From: CAZRKC01 sp964600665
Lineage (GTDB): Bacteria; Bacillota; SLNR01
Reading direction: 5' to 3'
NCBI GenBank assembly: GCA_964600665.1
Contig: CAZRKC010000039.1
Span: 1-21,007, forward strand
DNA length: 21,007 nt
Below are positions 1 to 8,062 of this stretch, in pieces. Each line of letters begins with the position of its first letter. The stretch's first letter is position 1. The notes below the pieces were generated by a model. It was not told where the DNA came from. It did not search any database and was given only the letters and a program-made list of their open reading frames with translations. Both the position numbers and the translations under genes were made by a program.

Positions 1-29
1 CCTTGTAGATCATCTTTAATGAATTCGAT

Positions 30-54
30 GGTCTACTTTGGGAGGGTCAGTTCA
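30..54. repeat. Possible IS3-family terminal inverted repeat remnant
   Basis: Read on the minus strand, this stretch begins TGAACTGACCCTCCCAAAGT, which resembles the ends of many IS3-family elements (TG start, then a run of C followed by AAAGT). On that reading the element would lie towards base 1 and beyond the window. No transposase reading frame is visible in the 30 bases available, the matching other end cannot be seen, and no target duplication can be tested. The resemblance is from memory of the family only, so this is a weak call. Confidence 0.22.
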
Positions 55-173
55 TTCGTGGTTCTCTTTTTGTTTGGATGAGATCGAGTAGAAGAGGCGA
101 GCCACATTTCGACTACTTGGAGGGAACGGACGTAAATGCAGGGTTCAACCTCGATTTGCCAATCGTGAATAAC

Positions 174-203
174 CAAAGCCTCGACTTGATCGTCGAGGCT
201 TTG
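174..203 (-). terminator. Bidirectional hairpin terminator after the CNNM/CBS gene pair
   Basis: A perfect 12-base-pair inverted repeat, CAAAGCCTCGAC at 174-185 and GTCGAGGCTTTG at 192-203, encloses a 6-base loop. The GC-rich core is flanked by A on one side and T on the other, so it can act in either direction, although the T tracts are short (three T). It lies about 35 bases beyond the stop of the minus-strand gene at 239 and would end that operon. The 60-codon minus-strand frame running through it is not considered real. Confidence 0.75.
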
Positions 204-238
204 AAGTGGGATCATATTTGGTATTCTGCTTTCAATTG

Positions 239-1516
239 TTAGTTATTGTCTTTCTTTTGGTCATGCATCCGGTCAATACTGACTTTCAGCCGGTCAACCC
301 GTAGATTGTCCATGGCTAAGACGGTGACTGTGATGTTTTCATATTGGAATGTATCCCCCGGATTTGGGAATCCCTCTTTCATTTCGATGCACCAGCCGCC
401 GAGGGTGTCAGATTCAAATTCAAAATCATCTTCATCCCAGTCAACCAACTCAAGAAACTCAGAGATACTCAAATCGCCGTCCAGCTCGTAGGTATTTTCA
501 TCGACCTGCCTAATTTCGTTATATACGACATCATTTTCATCCCAAATTTCGCCAACGATTGTTTCCATGATGTCTTCAATGGTGATGATCCCCATATTCC
601 CGCCATAATCATCCGTAACGATACCCATGTGAATCTGTGATTTCCGGAGTTGATTCAATGCCGCGGGCATCTTGGTTGTCCTGTAGAGATAGATAGGCTC
701 CATGAGTATTTCCCGGATATCTAAATCTGGATTGTCGATGATGCGCCGGTAGAACCGGTTGACAATCAAGATTCCCATGATGTTGTCCACGCTTTTTTCG
801 TAAAATGGAATTCGAGAGAACGGAGAGTTCAGAATCTGTGCAATAATCGCATCCCGTTCATCATCCAAGTCGATGGCATACATATCCACCCGGGCAGTCA
901 GGGCTTCACTCACAGATCGTTCAGCAAAAGAAAGCGCCGAATTCATGATGTTTCTGCGATTCTCATCGATAACGCCTTCATTTTCCACGGTATCCAAAAG
1001 ATCCAGCAATTCTTCCTCAACGGCTTCAGACTGCATTTCTTCATCAATCACATCGCCGCTGAAACGCCGTCCCACGAGTCCTACGATGGGAAGAATGACG
1101 AACAAGATCGGTGCGAACAAAATCATCAGTAGTTGCAGGGGTCTGGCTGCAGCTAAAGCAAAGTTGAGGGAATTCTTCGAGGCGAATATTTTCGGGGAAG
1201 TTTCACCGAATGTGAGAATCAACAGGGTCATGACCAATGCGGCGTAGGGCACTGCACGATCTCCGACTAAAGTGATGGCCATGAAAGTTGCCAATGATGA
1301 TGCCCCGATATTGACTAAATTGTTGCCAATTAAAATGGTGGATAGCGCTTTTTCGAAATTCGAGTAGATATGAAATGCAATTTTTGCCCTCGGATTACCG
1401 TCTTCCATCATATTTTCCAACCGCACGCGGTTGATGGAAGAAAAAGCGATTTCAGAGCCCGAAAAGAAGGCTGAGAAGCAAAGCAGCAACAGGATATATG
1501 CGGCATATGGCATCAT
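239..1516 (-). CDS. HlyC/CorC-family CNNM transporter with CBS pair (second paralogue)
   Basis: Integral membrane protein of 425 residues. An N-terminal CNNM (DUF21) domain of about four membrane segments covers roughly residues 1-155. It carries the family signature GETSPKIFASKN (variant of GExxPKxxA). A CBS-domain pair follows at roughly 200-320, ending in GIITIEDIMETIVGEIWDEND, then the small C-terminal CorC_HlyC domain (about 340-415). Related proteins are implicated in magnesium or cobalt export or resistance, and the CBS pair binds adenine nucleotides; the substrate here cannot be read from sequence. The start codon (ATG, complement of 1514-1516) overlaps the upstream gene's TGA in an ATGA junction. 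A strong AAGGAGG sits 7 bases upstream; a second ATG directly follows. The two genes are therefore probably translationally coupled. The family used to be called hemolysin-like, which is not a functional claim. Confidence 0.93.
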   Translation of the reverse strand: MMPYAAYILLLLCFSAFFSGSEIAFSSINRVRLENMMEDGNPRAKIAFHIYSNFEKALSTILIGNNLVNIGASSLATFMAITLVGDRAVPYAALVMTLLILTFGETSPKIFASKNSLNFALAAARPLQLLMILFAPILFVILPIVGLVGRRFSGDVIDEEMQSEAVEEELLDLLDTVENEGVIDENRRNIMNSALSFAERSVSEALTARVDMYAIDLDDERDAIIAQILNSPFSRIPFYEKSVDNIMGILIVNRFYRRIIDNPDLDIREILMEPIYLYRTTKMPAALNQLRKSQIHMGIVTDDYGGNMGIITIEDIMETIVGEIWDENDVVYNEIRQVDENTYELDGDLSISEFLELVDWDEDDFEFESDTLGGWCIEMKEGFPNPGDTFQYENITVTVLAMDNLRVDRLKVSIDRMHDQKKDNN

Positions 1517-2847
1517 AGTTCCACCTCCTTGTCCATCAAAGAGATGGGTTCTGTTTTTTTGATTCTGACGGTGGTAACCCGACGTTTGTTCATTTTGAAG
1601 ACTTCAAATACCAGATCGCGGAAAATGAAGCGATCTCCTTCTTTAGGGATGCGACCCAATGTCTCATAGGTCCACGATCCCAGGTTGGTGTGAGCAAACT
1701 CCTCGATGTTGCGAACATTATAGTCCAGATAATCGAAAACATCCTCCATGAGAACGGATGCATCAATTTCATATGTGCCATCGGGCAGGGTCAGGTAATG
1801 CTCGATGGCGACATCGTCTTCATCCCAGATCTCACCCACCAATTCTTCCAGAATATCTTCAATGGTCACGATCCCTAATGTGCCCCCGAAATTATTCGTC
1901 ACAACTGCTAGGTATGTTTTGTGCTTACTCATCTCCGGGAGCAGGTCATCGATGAAGGTTTTATGATGCGTGAAAAAAGGCGGGTCAAGGAGGTCTTTGA
2001 GAACAGGGGGAACCAGATTCTGATAATACAGACGGAAATATCGCCGTATCTGCAGGATGCCGATGACATTATCGATGGTGTCTTGATATACGGGTAGTCG
2101 CGAGTGGTTGCTTTTTTTGACGATTTCCAGAATCTCTTCCGGGTCGTCATCAATATCGATCATCAGGACATCAGTGCGAACCGTCATGATATGCTCGACG
2201 GTGATATCGCCAAAATTCAAGGCAGTATGGACCCATTCGCCTTTCATGTTTTCCATGGCGCCTTCTTCTTTAATGGATTCGATGATTTCATAGAATTCTT
2301 CTTCTGTGACGGTGGTTCCCCGATCACCTTTCAGGACTTTGACAATGAGATTGCCGATGGTATAAAAAACAAAGGTGAAAGGAGTCAAAACGACCATCAG
2401 GGCATAAAGGGAAGGGGCCACCGCGAGAGAAACCCGTTCGCTATAATTTTTAGCCAAGGTTTTTGGCAGCATTTCGCTCACTAAAAAAACGACAATCGTG
2501 GTGATGATAGTCGCATAAAAAACTGCACCAGCACCCCACAAGCGCACCGTAATCAAAGTGGCCAGAGATGCGGCAAATATATGGGCAACATTGTTGCCGA
2601 TCAAAATCGTACTGATCGCTTTGTCAAAACTGTCCAAAATAACCAGGGCTTTAGTTGCGTTTTTGTCCCCTTTGTCTGCTCGAATCCGGATTCGTGCCTG
2701 ATTGACAGATGCCAGGCTGATTTCACTTGCTGCAAAATAACTACCGAGGAATATGAAGAACAGGAGCATGGCGTAAAGCCACCAACCAACCTCATCCATA
2801 TGGAAAAACCGACCCCCATATACAAGCTCATATTTTCTTGCATTCAT
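1513..2847 (-). CDS. HlyC/CorC-family CNNM transporter with CBS pair (first paralogue)
   Basis: A 444-residue paralogue of the next gene, with the same order of parts. The CNNM membrane domain (about residues 18-175) contains SEMLPKTLAKNY, the family GExxPKxxA motif with Ser in place of Gly. A CBS pair (about 215-335) ends in GIVTIEDILEELVGEIWDEDD, and a C-terminal CorC_HlyC domain (about 355-435) follows. It is the first gene of a two-gene minus-strand operon, with a TTGACA promoter just upstream. The start is uncertain: ATG at 2847 has only a weakly placed GAGG, and an in-frame ATG at 2799 (MDEVGWW) would begin immediately before the first membrane segment. The two copies are clearly diverged, so this looks like an old duplication, perhaps giving a heteromer. 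A role in divalent cation efflux is inferred from the family only. Confidence 0.92.
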   Translation of the reverse strand: MNARKYELVYGGRFFHMDEVGWWLYAMLLFFIFLGSYFAASEISLASVNQARIRIRADKGDKNATKALVILDSFDKAISTILIGNNVAHIFAASLATLITVRLWGAGAVFYATIITTIVVFLVSEMLPKTLAKNYSERVSLAVAPSLYALMVVLTPFTFVFYTIGNLIVKVLKGDRGTTVTEEEFYEIIESIKEEGAMENMKGEWVHTALNFGDITVEHIMTVRTDVLMIDIDDDPEEILEIVKKSNHSRLPVYQDTIDNVIGILQIRRYFRLYYQNLVPPVLKDLLDPPFFTHHKTFIDDLLPEMSKHKTYLAVVTNNFGGTLGIVTIEDILEELVGEIWDEDDVAIEHYLTLPDGTYEIDASVLMEDVFDYLDYNVRNIEEFAHTNLGSWTYETLGRIPKEGDRFIFRDLVFEVFKMNKRRVTTVRIKKTEPISLMDKEVEL

Positions 2848-2866
2848 ATCACTTGTACTACCTCAT

Positions 2867-2895
2867 AGTTTATATAAATCCCATGGAAATGTCAA
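2867..2895 (-). promoter_or_regulatory. Sigma-A type promoter of the CNNM/CBS operon
   Basis: On the minus strand a perfect -35 TTGACA (2895-2890) is followed by TAAACT (2872-2867) at a 17-base spacing, or by TATAAA (2874-2869) at 15 bases. Either -10 would put the transcript start about 10-15 bases before the ATG at 2847, giving a very short leader. Confidence 0.65.
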
Positions 2896-3326
2896 GAAAC
2901 GACAAGGATCTATGCGTTTTCGGAAGATTGGTCCATGATCATATGGTTCAGAGCAGACATCCTTCCATCCAAAAGTCGCGGTGTATGCAAATGGGATGAT
3001 TTTACAATGTGCGCAGGCGGGATGTTACGGAAAAAATTCTCTGAAAAATTGTTCGATTTGTTTCGACAAGTTCAGTGAACAGGTAGGTTCGATATCCTGC
3101 GGTCAATCAGGGTGATAGGACGACGGTTCTCGTGTCATGGGTTGAAATATCCATCCACCCTGAAACAAGCAACTCATAAATATTTGTATAAAAAGAAGAT
3201 GGTGTCTGTCGAATGAAGTCGATTGAACGATTTTGCATCAAATCATGTCGATTTTTTGCGAAAGGGGAAAACGGGATATCCCAGAAATGATAAAGGGAGA
3301 CCATGTATTTAAAGGAGGCTTTGCCC
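2896..3326. other. Intergenic region without a convincing gene
   Basis: About 430 bases separate the divergent CNNM operon and comEA. A 77-codon minus-strand frame (3340-3107) crosses it, but it shows no recognisable domain, no good ribosome binding site, and overlaps the start of comEA; I do not accept it. The region holds short inverted repeats, including the 8-base-pair pairing at 3107-3114 with 3156-3163 (see findings) and a GTTCAgTGAAC palindrome near 3070-3080. No clear TTGACA/TATAAT pair facing comEA was found. No tRNA-like cloverleaf is visible. Confidence 0.5.
3313..3318 (+). promoter_or_regulatory. Ribosome binding site that fixes the comEA start
   Basis: A perfect AGGAGG lies 8 bases before a GTG at 3327. 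The in-frame ATG at 3303 lies upstream of this site and would place it inside the coding region, so GTG 3327 is the better start. Confidence 0.8.
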
Positions 3327-3920
3327 GTGCAATTGAACAAACAAGAACGTCAGCTCCTTATACTCATCATGATTGCTTTGATAACGGGCGCTGGAATCAC
3401 CATCTACCGAAATGCCACGGATACGTATGTGGAAATCCAACCGTCATTTCCGGGAGGATCCACTCCGCGACCCGGGGATGATACACCAAAGGAACCGACG
3501 ATGATGGTGGTGCATGTGACAGGTGCTGTTTGTGAACCCGGGGTGTACACCTTATCCGAAGGTTCCAGGTTAGCAGATGCTGTGCATGCGGCAGGGGGGT
3601 TGACAGATGACAGTGACCCGGAGCGGATCAATCTGGCGGCATTTATCGCTGACGGGCAGCAAATACTTGTTCCCAGGAGAAAAACAGATAATGGAGGGAC
3701 AACGGAGGAACCGTTGCCGGGGGACGGCAAAATCCGGATTAATAGTGCCACAGCGAGTGAATTGGAAACACTCCCAGGAATCGGGCCGGTGCTGGCAGAA
3801 CGTATCATTCATTACCGTAATCAGTACGGACCATTCCGGGATATCAATGACTTGCGGAAAGTGCCTGGAGTTGGTGATAAGAAACTGGCAGAGATTGCAC
3901 CATTTGTGGTATTATATTAA
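3327..3920 (+). CDS. comEA: ComEA DNA-uptake receptor
   Basis: A 197-residue membrane-anchored DNA-binding protein of the competence machinery. It binds incoming double-stranded DNA outside the membrane and hands it to the ComEC channel. Seen in order: a basic N-terminus and one membrane anchor (about residues 8-26), a proline/glycine-rich linker, an SLBB domain (about 60-116, VVHVTGAVCEPGVYTL), a second low-complexity linker, and a helix-hairpin-helix domain (about 138-195) with the typical INSATASELETLPGIGPVLAERI and LRKVPGVGDKKL motifs. Length and domain order are normal for the family. The start is GTG at 3327, chosen because of the AGGAGG at 3313-3318. Signal peptidase I follows 32 bases downstream, while comEC is 10 kb away. 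Confidence 0.95.
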   Translation: MQLNKQERQLLILIMIALITGAGITIYRNATDTYVEIQPSFPGGSTPRPGDDTPKEPTMMVVHVTGAVCEPGVYTLSEGSRLADAVHAAGGLTDDSDPERINLAAFIADGQQILVPRRKTDNGGTTEEPLPGDGKIRINSATASELETLPGIGPVLAERIIHYRNQYGPFRDINDLRKVPGVGDKKLAEIAPFVVLY

Positions 3921-3952
3921 TTGTTCAGGGAGGTCGTTTAGGAGGGGTATCT

Positions 3953-4486
3953 ATGGGACGGAAAAGCGTTCGTTTTGTAATCGATCTGGTCCAAGTGTTT
4001 GTGATTGCATTCCTGTTGTCGATGGTGATCCGCACATATGTCGTGGAAGCTCGAATCGTACCCACCGAGTCGATGGTCCCAACGATCCAGGTTGGAGATC
4101 GTCTGATGTTTGATAAAGTATTCTATAAAATCACCGATGTGAACCGTTTTGATATTGTTATGTTCGATCCCCCGGAAGCGGCGCAAAATGTGGGTGACCA
4201 GTTTTATGTGAAACGGATCATTGGCCTCCCCGGGGACACGGTTCAAGTGATCTTCAAGGAGCAAGAGAGAGAGTACTTGGGAACCTATGTCAACGGTGAA
4301 AAATTGACAGAGACTTATTTAGGTAGCGAACCTAATTACAATTATCCTCCCACAGTCGTTCCGGATGGGATGCTCTTTGTCCTGGGTGATAACCGAGCCC
4401 ATAGTTACGACAGCCATATGTGGGGGTTTTTGCCCATGGAAAATCTTAAAGGGAAATTATTGTTTCGATTCTACCCTTGGCGTTAG
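3953..4486 (+). CDS. lepB: Signal peptidase I
   Basis: A type I leader peptidase of 177 residues that removes signal peptides from exported proteins at the outer face of the membrane. One N-terminal membrane segment (about residues 8-27) precedes the catalytic region. The nucleophile is Ser40 in PTESMVPT and the general base is Lys87 in YVKRIIGLPGD. The conserved box near the C-terminus reads VLGDNRAHSYDSHMWGFLP, with His where many members have Arg (DSRxWG). Length matches the short Gram-positive (SipS-like) form with a single membrane anchor. A strong AGGAGG lies 8 bases before the ATG. It sits between comEA and an FAD dehydrogenase, all on the plus strand with short gaps, so the three may be co-transcribed. 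Confidence 0.96.
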   Translation: MGRKSVRFVIDLVQVFVIAFLLSMVIRTYVVEARIVPTESMVPTIQVGDRLMFDKVFYKITDVNRFDIVMFDPPEAAQNVGDQFYVKRIIGLPGDTVQVIFKEQEREYLGTYVNGEKLTETYLGSEPNYNYPPTVVPDGMLFVLGDNRAHSYDSHMWGFLPMENLKGKLLFRFYPWR

Positions 4487-4527
4487 TTTATGCGATAGCA
4501 GATTATGATTGAGAGAGGGAATGGCAC

Positions 4528-5913
4528 ATGATATTTGATCTGGTGATTGTGGGAGCCGGCCCAGCCGGTATTTTTGCGGCATTGGAGGCAAAAAAACTGG
4601 ATCCGGGCATACAGATCTTGATGCTGGAGAAAGGGAAACCGATTGAAAAGCGGATCTGTCCCAAGCGGATCACGGGGATATGTGTCAATTGTAGTCCTTG
4701 CCATATAACAACAGGATTTGCCGGCGGGGGCGCATATTCTGACGGCAAACTCTCCCTTTGCCCGGAAGTGGGCGGCATACTGCCAGAGTATATCGGCTAT
4801 GAAATGACGGCCGACTTGATTCGTTATGTGGATGAAATCTATCTGAGCTATGGTGCTGACCGTCAGGTTTACGGGCTTGGCCATCCGGAAAAAACCGAAC
4901 ATATCCGCCGAAAAGCCATTGAAAGCAACCTCAAGTTGATTGAGTGCCCGATCCGACACATGGGTACTGAAATCAGTTATGAGATTTACCAGAAACTTCA
5001 GATTGATTTATTGGCCAGAGGCGTGGACATTCGTTTCGAAACGCCAGTCGTGGATCTGGTCGTCGATGAACATGGTGTTCGCGGGGTGGTGGCAGATCAG
5101 GTCTACCTGGGGAAAAAAGTGGCCGTTGCCGTTGGTCGCGAAGGTTCACAATGGTTTCAGGGCATATGCGAAAAGTATCAAGTGAAAACAACTGCCGGTA
5201 CCGTTGACATTGGTGTACGGGTAGAGACCCGGAATGAAGTGATGAAAGAGCTGAATGAGATTATGTACGAGAGCAAACTCATCTACTATACACCGACATT
5301 TGATGATAAAGTTCGGACATTTTGTACCAATCCAGGTGGAGAAGTGGTGGCCGAATTCTATGATGACAACCTGGCCGTTGTCAACGGGCATAGCTACAAA
5401 GCAGAAGAACGGAAAACCAGCAATACGAATTTTGCCCTTTTGGTGTCAAAGAATTTTACGGAACCATTCCGCTCACCCATCGAATACGGAAAATATATCG
5501 CCCGCCTGGGGAATCTGCTGGCTGGGAATAAGATCATGGTGCAACGGTATGGTGATTTTCGCAGGGGACGACGTACGACATACGAACGCTTATGTCGCAA
5601 CAATATCACGCCGACTTTAAAGGATAGCGTTCCCGGGGATTTAAGCCTGGTCCTGCCGTATCGGATCATGAAAGACATTGATGAAATGATCATTGCCTTG
5701 GATCATATCACACCGGGACTGGCTAGCGCTGAAACGCTTCTGTACGGTGTTGAAGTTAAGTTTTATTCCAACAAAGTATCCGTGAACGGTAACTTTGAGA
5801 CATCCATCCAGAACCTACATGTGCTCGGTGATGGTGCAGGCATTACTCGTGGTCTGATTCAGGCCAACTGCAACGGTGTCTATTTTGCACGGCATCTGCT
5901 GGGCCCCCATTGA
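4528..5913 (+). CDS. FAD-dependent dehydrogenase (COG2509-like flavoprotein)
   Basis: A 461-residue soluble flavoprotein. The N-terminal Rossmann motif VIVGAGPAG (residues 7-14) binds FAD. A conserved cysteine-rich stretch follows, with Cys44, Cys52, Cys55 and Cys58 (RICPKRITGICVNCSPCHI), leading into TTGFAGGGAYSDGKLSL. The C-terminal half contains the second FAD-contact block, LHVLGDGAGITRGLIQANCNG. This matches the uncharacterised FAD-dependent dehydrogenase family common in Firmicutes and archaea; many bacterial members are about 530 residues with an extra N-terminal domain that is absent here. The physiological substrate is not known. It may be read through from lepB, 41 bases upstream, and is closed by the terminator at 5921-5946. 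Confidence 0.87.
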   Translation: MIFDLVIVGAGPAGIFAALEAKKLDPGIQILMLEKGKPIEKRICPKRITGICVNCSPCHITTGFAGGGAYSDGKLSLCPEVGGILPEYIGYEMTADLIRYVDEIYLSYGADRQVYGLGHPEKTEHIRRKAIESNLKLIECPIRHMGTEISYEIYQKLQIDLLARGVDIRFETPVVDLVVDEHGVRGVVADQVYLGKKVAVAVGREGSQWFQGICEKYQVKTTAGTVDIGVRVETRNEVMKELNEIMYESKLIYYTPTFDDKVRTFCTNPGGEVVAEFYDDNLAVVNGHSYKAEERKTSNTNFALLVSKNFTEPFRSPIEYGKYIARLGNLLAGNKIMVQRYGDFRRGRRTTYERLCRNNITPTLKDSVPGDLSLVLPYRIMKDIDEMIIALDHITPGLASAETLLYGVEVKFYSNKVSVNGNFETSIQNLHVLGDGAGITRGLIQANCNGVYFARHLLGPH

Positions 5914-5920
5914 TATGACG

Positions 5921-5946
5921 GCCCTTCCTGCGTGGAAGGGCTTTTT
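5921..5946 (+). terminator. Rho-independent terminator after the FAD dehydrogenase
   Basis: Inverted repeat GCCCTTCC (5921-5928) and GGAAGGGC (5934-5941) with a 5-base loop, followed directly by five T. It begins 8 bases after the TGA of the FAD dehydrogenase gene and ends only 29 bases before the next start codon. Confidence 0.9.
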
Positions 5947-5975
5947 GATCAAGAAGGATCTGACGGGAGACGTGG

Positions 5976-8000
5976 ATGATGGATTACGATGAAATCATTC
6001 AATTGGACGGGGTCGTTGAGAAAATCCTCTATCGGGTTGAGACGGATCTGTTTACGGTCGCCTTGGTGCGAGCAGAAGAACGGATGGTGACTGTATGCGG
6101 TTCATTTTATGCCCTGATTCCCGGAGAAGAAGTAAGACTCCATGGAAACTGGCAGGATCATGCCCGACACGGAAAACAGTTTGTAGCCGTCCGGTACAGC
6201 AAATCATTTTCACCACATGTTGCTGACCGAGAAGGGAATATCCATCATTGGGCTGATATTGAGTCTTGTCTGATCAATTTGCAGTTTTTAGGTTTGACCA
6301 TGGCGGAAGCATGTCGAGTTTTTGAGGTTTTGGGGGATGATGCATACCAAACCATTCGGCACAATCCCTATCACCTGACCGGGCAACCCATCAGACTGGC
6401 CTTTTCCACTGCAGACCGGGTCGCGATTGCAATAGGGACCCCGTTGGAGTCTGCATTCAGGCAGGAAGCGGCGGTAATGGAAGCATTGCACGATCTGCTG
6501 GCAACTGGTCATACCTGCGTCCTTTTGCCTCGATTGATCAAACAAGTGGAAGCACTACTGGATCGAGTGCCAGAACCAGTTTACCGGGACGACCAGGAAC
6601 TGGAACGGCAGATCCGTCAGATGGAGGATAGCGGGGCGTTGATCATCGATGAAGATGGGTTTGTGTTTCGCAATGACGTTTATCGTAGTGAAGATGGCAT
6701 CGCAACGCATATCCACCGCCTGCAAAGATCCTGGATACCCTTATTCATACCAGACATTCAAGGGGCATTAAGTATCGGCGAAGAACGGGCCGGCAAGACC
6801 TTGAGCATCCACCAGCGGGATATCCTGAAAATGGTCTTTGACCACGGAATCACTGTAATCACGGGTGGCCCCGGAACTGGAAAAACGACGATTTTGAAAG
6901 TCTTGCTGGAAGCCTGTTGTTATATCGATCCGAACCGAAGGGTATTACTCACAGCCCCTACAGGAAGAGCTGCAAAACGGCTTGCCGATGCCACCGGCTG
7001 GGATGCGCAGACAATTCATCGACTCTTAGGTGCAAAAGAGAGTCGAGACCAGGACATATTTGAATTTGACGCAGATCATCCCCTCACAGGCGATCTACTA
7101 ATCGTTGACGAGTTTTCTATGGTGGATGGTTTTCTCGCAGATCACTTGTTTCAGTCATTACCAAATGGCATGAGCATCGTGTTAGTTGGTGACGTCGACC
7201 AGCTTCCCAGTGTTGGCCCTGGACAAGTTTTGCGGGATTTAATTGAAAGCAGTGCACTTCCCGTTGGCAGGTTATCCACTGTTTTTCGTCAGGAAGAGAC
7301 TTCAGCCATCATCTTGAATGCGCACCGGATCAATCACGGATTGACCCCCTTAACGAAAGATACCCAAAATGAGTTCTTGATTCTCCGAGAGGATACACCG
7401 GAGGGCATCGTCAATGCCATTTTGAATGAAATCGCGATTCTGCGTGTATCAGGGTATAATATGAATGACATTCAAGTCCTCTGTCCTTTCCATCGCGGAG
7501 AAACCGGGGCATGGGCGTTGAACAGAATAATCAGAGAAATGGTCAATCCCAATGTGGATTCAGAAGATAGTATGCAAGGCATGTATGAAAACTTCCGATT
7601 ACGGGATAAGGTCATGCAGACACGAAATGACTATGACAAGGGAGTATTCAACGGTCACATGGGGATTGTGGAGGAAATCGAGTTTGGTCATGCGGCAACA
7701 CTTTGGGTGCGCTTTGATGAAATGCGCGTTTCTTATACATGGGATGAACTCAAGGACCTGAGCTTGGGATATGCCATTACAGTTCATAAAGCTCAAGGCA
7801 GTGAGTTCCCGATTGTAATCATGCCTGTGTTTTGGGGGGAGCGATCGCAAGTCAGCCGCCATCTGATTTACACAGCTGTAACCCGGGCAAAAGAACAGGT
7901 GATCTTGGTGGGGAGAAAAATGGATCTGACCAGAGGGATCCGCAATGACCGCAGTGCACGGCGAGTGACACGGCTGGTTAATAAACTGACAAAAAATTAA
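5976..8000 (+). CDS. recD2: RecD2-type ATP-dependent DNA helicase
   Basis: A superfamily 1B 5'-3' helicase of 674 residues, the RecD-like protein found in bacteria without a RecBC partner; family members act in DNA repair and replication fork processing. Seen: an N-terminal OB-like domain (about 1-75), a degenerate middle region, Walker A GGPGTGKTT at 297-305, motif Ia LTAPTGRAAKRL, Walker B/DExx VDEFSMVD at 377-384, motif III GDVDQLPSVGPG at 405-416, the VFRQ arginine motif, and the C-terminal YAITVHKAQGSEFP and YTAVTRAKEQVIL motifs. It is shorter than the usual 720-780 residues. The clear GIGPxxAxxI helix-hairpin-helix block normally present after the N-terminal domain is not recognisable. 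Start ATG 5976 (a second ATG follows at 5979) has GGGAG 6-7 bases upstream. Confidence 0.93.
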   Translation: MMDYDEIIQLDGVVEKILYRVETDLFTVALVRAEERMVTVCGSFYALIPGEEVRLHGNWQDHARHGKQFVAVRYSKSFSPHVADREGNIHHWADIESCLINLQFLGLTMAEACRVFEVLGDDAYQTIRHNPYHLTGQPIRLAFSTADRVAIAIGTPLESAFRQEAAVMEALHDLLATGHTCVLLPRLIKQVEALLDRVPEPVYRDDQELERQIRQMEDSGALIIDEDGFVFRNDVYRSEDGIATHIHRLQRSWIPLFIPDIQGALSIGEERAGKTLSIHQRDILKMVFDHGITVITGGPGTGKTTILKVLLEACCYIDPNRRVLLTAPTGRAAKRLADATGWDAQTIHRLLGAKESRDQDIFEFDADHPLTGDLLIVDEFSMVDGFLADHLFQSLPNGMSIVLVGDVDQLPSVGPGQVLRDLIESSALPVGRLSTVFRQEETSAIILNAHRINHGLTPLTKDTQNEFLILREDTPEGIVNAILNEIAILRVSGYNMNDIQVLCPFHRGETGAWALNRIIREMVNPNVDSEDSMQGMYENFRLRDKVMQTRNDYDKGVFNGHMGIVEEIEFGHAATLWVRFDEMRVSYTWDELKDLSLGYAITVHKAQGSEFPIVIMPVFWGERSQVSRHLIYTAVTRAKEQVILVGRKMDLTRGIRNDRSARRVTRLVNKLTKN

Positions 8001-8062
8001 TATTTATGCAGGAATATATGATTTTATGAAGAATTGGCTAACAAGCAAAGGAGGGAGAACGT

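Noticed and set aside
33..215. A 60-codon minus-strand frame at the left end
   Set aside because: Most of its start region is the terminator stem-loop; no domain is visible.
3107..3340. A 77-codon minus-strand frame in the intergenic region
   Set aside because: No family resemblance, no good ribosome binding site, and it overlaps the comEA ribosome binding site and start.
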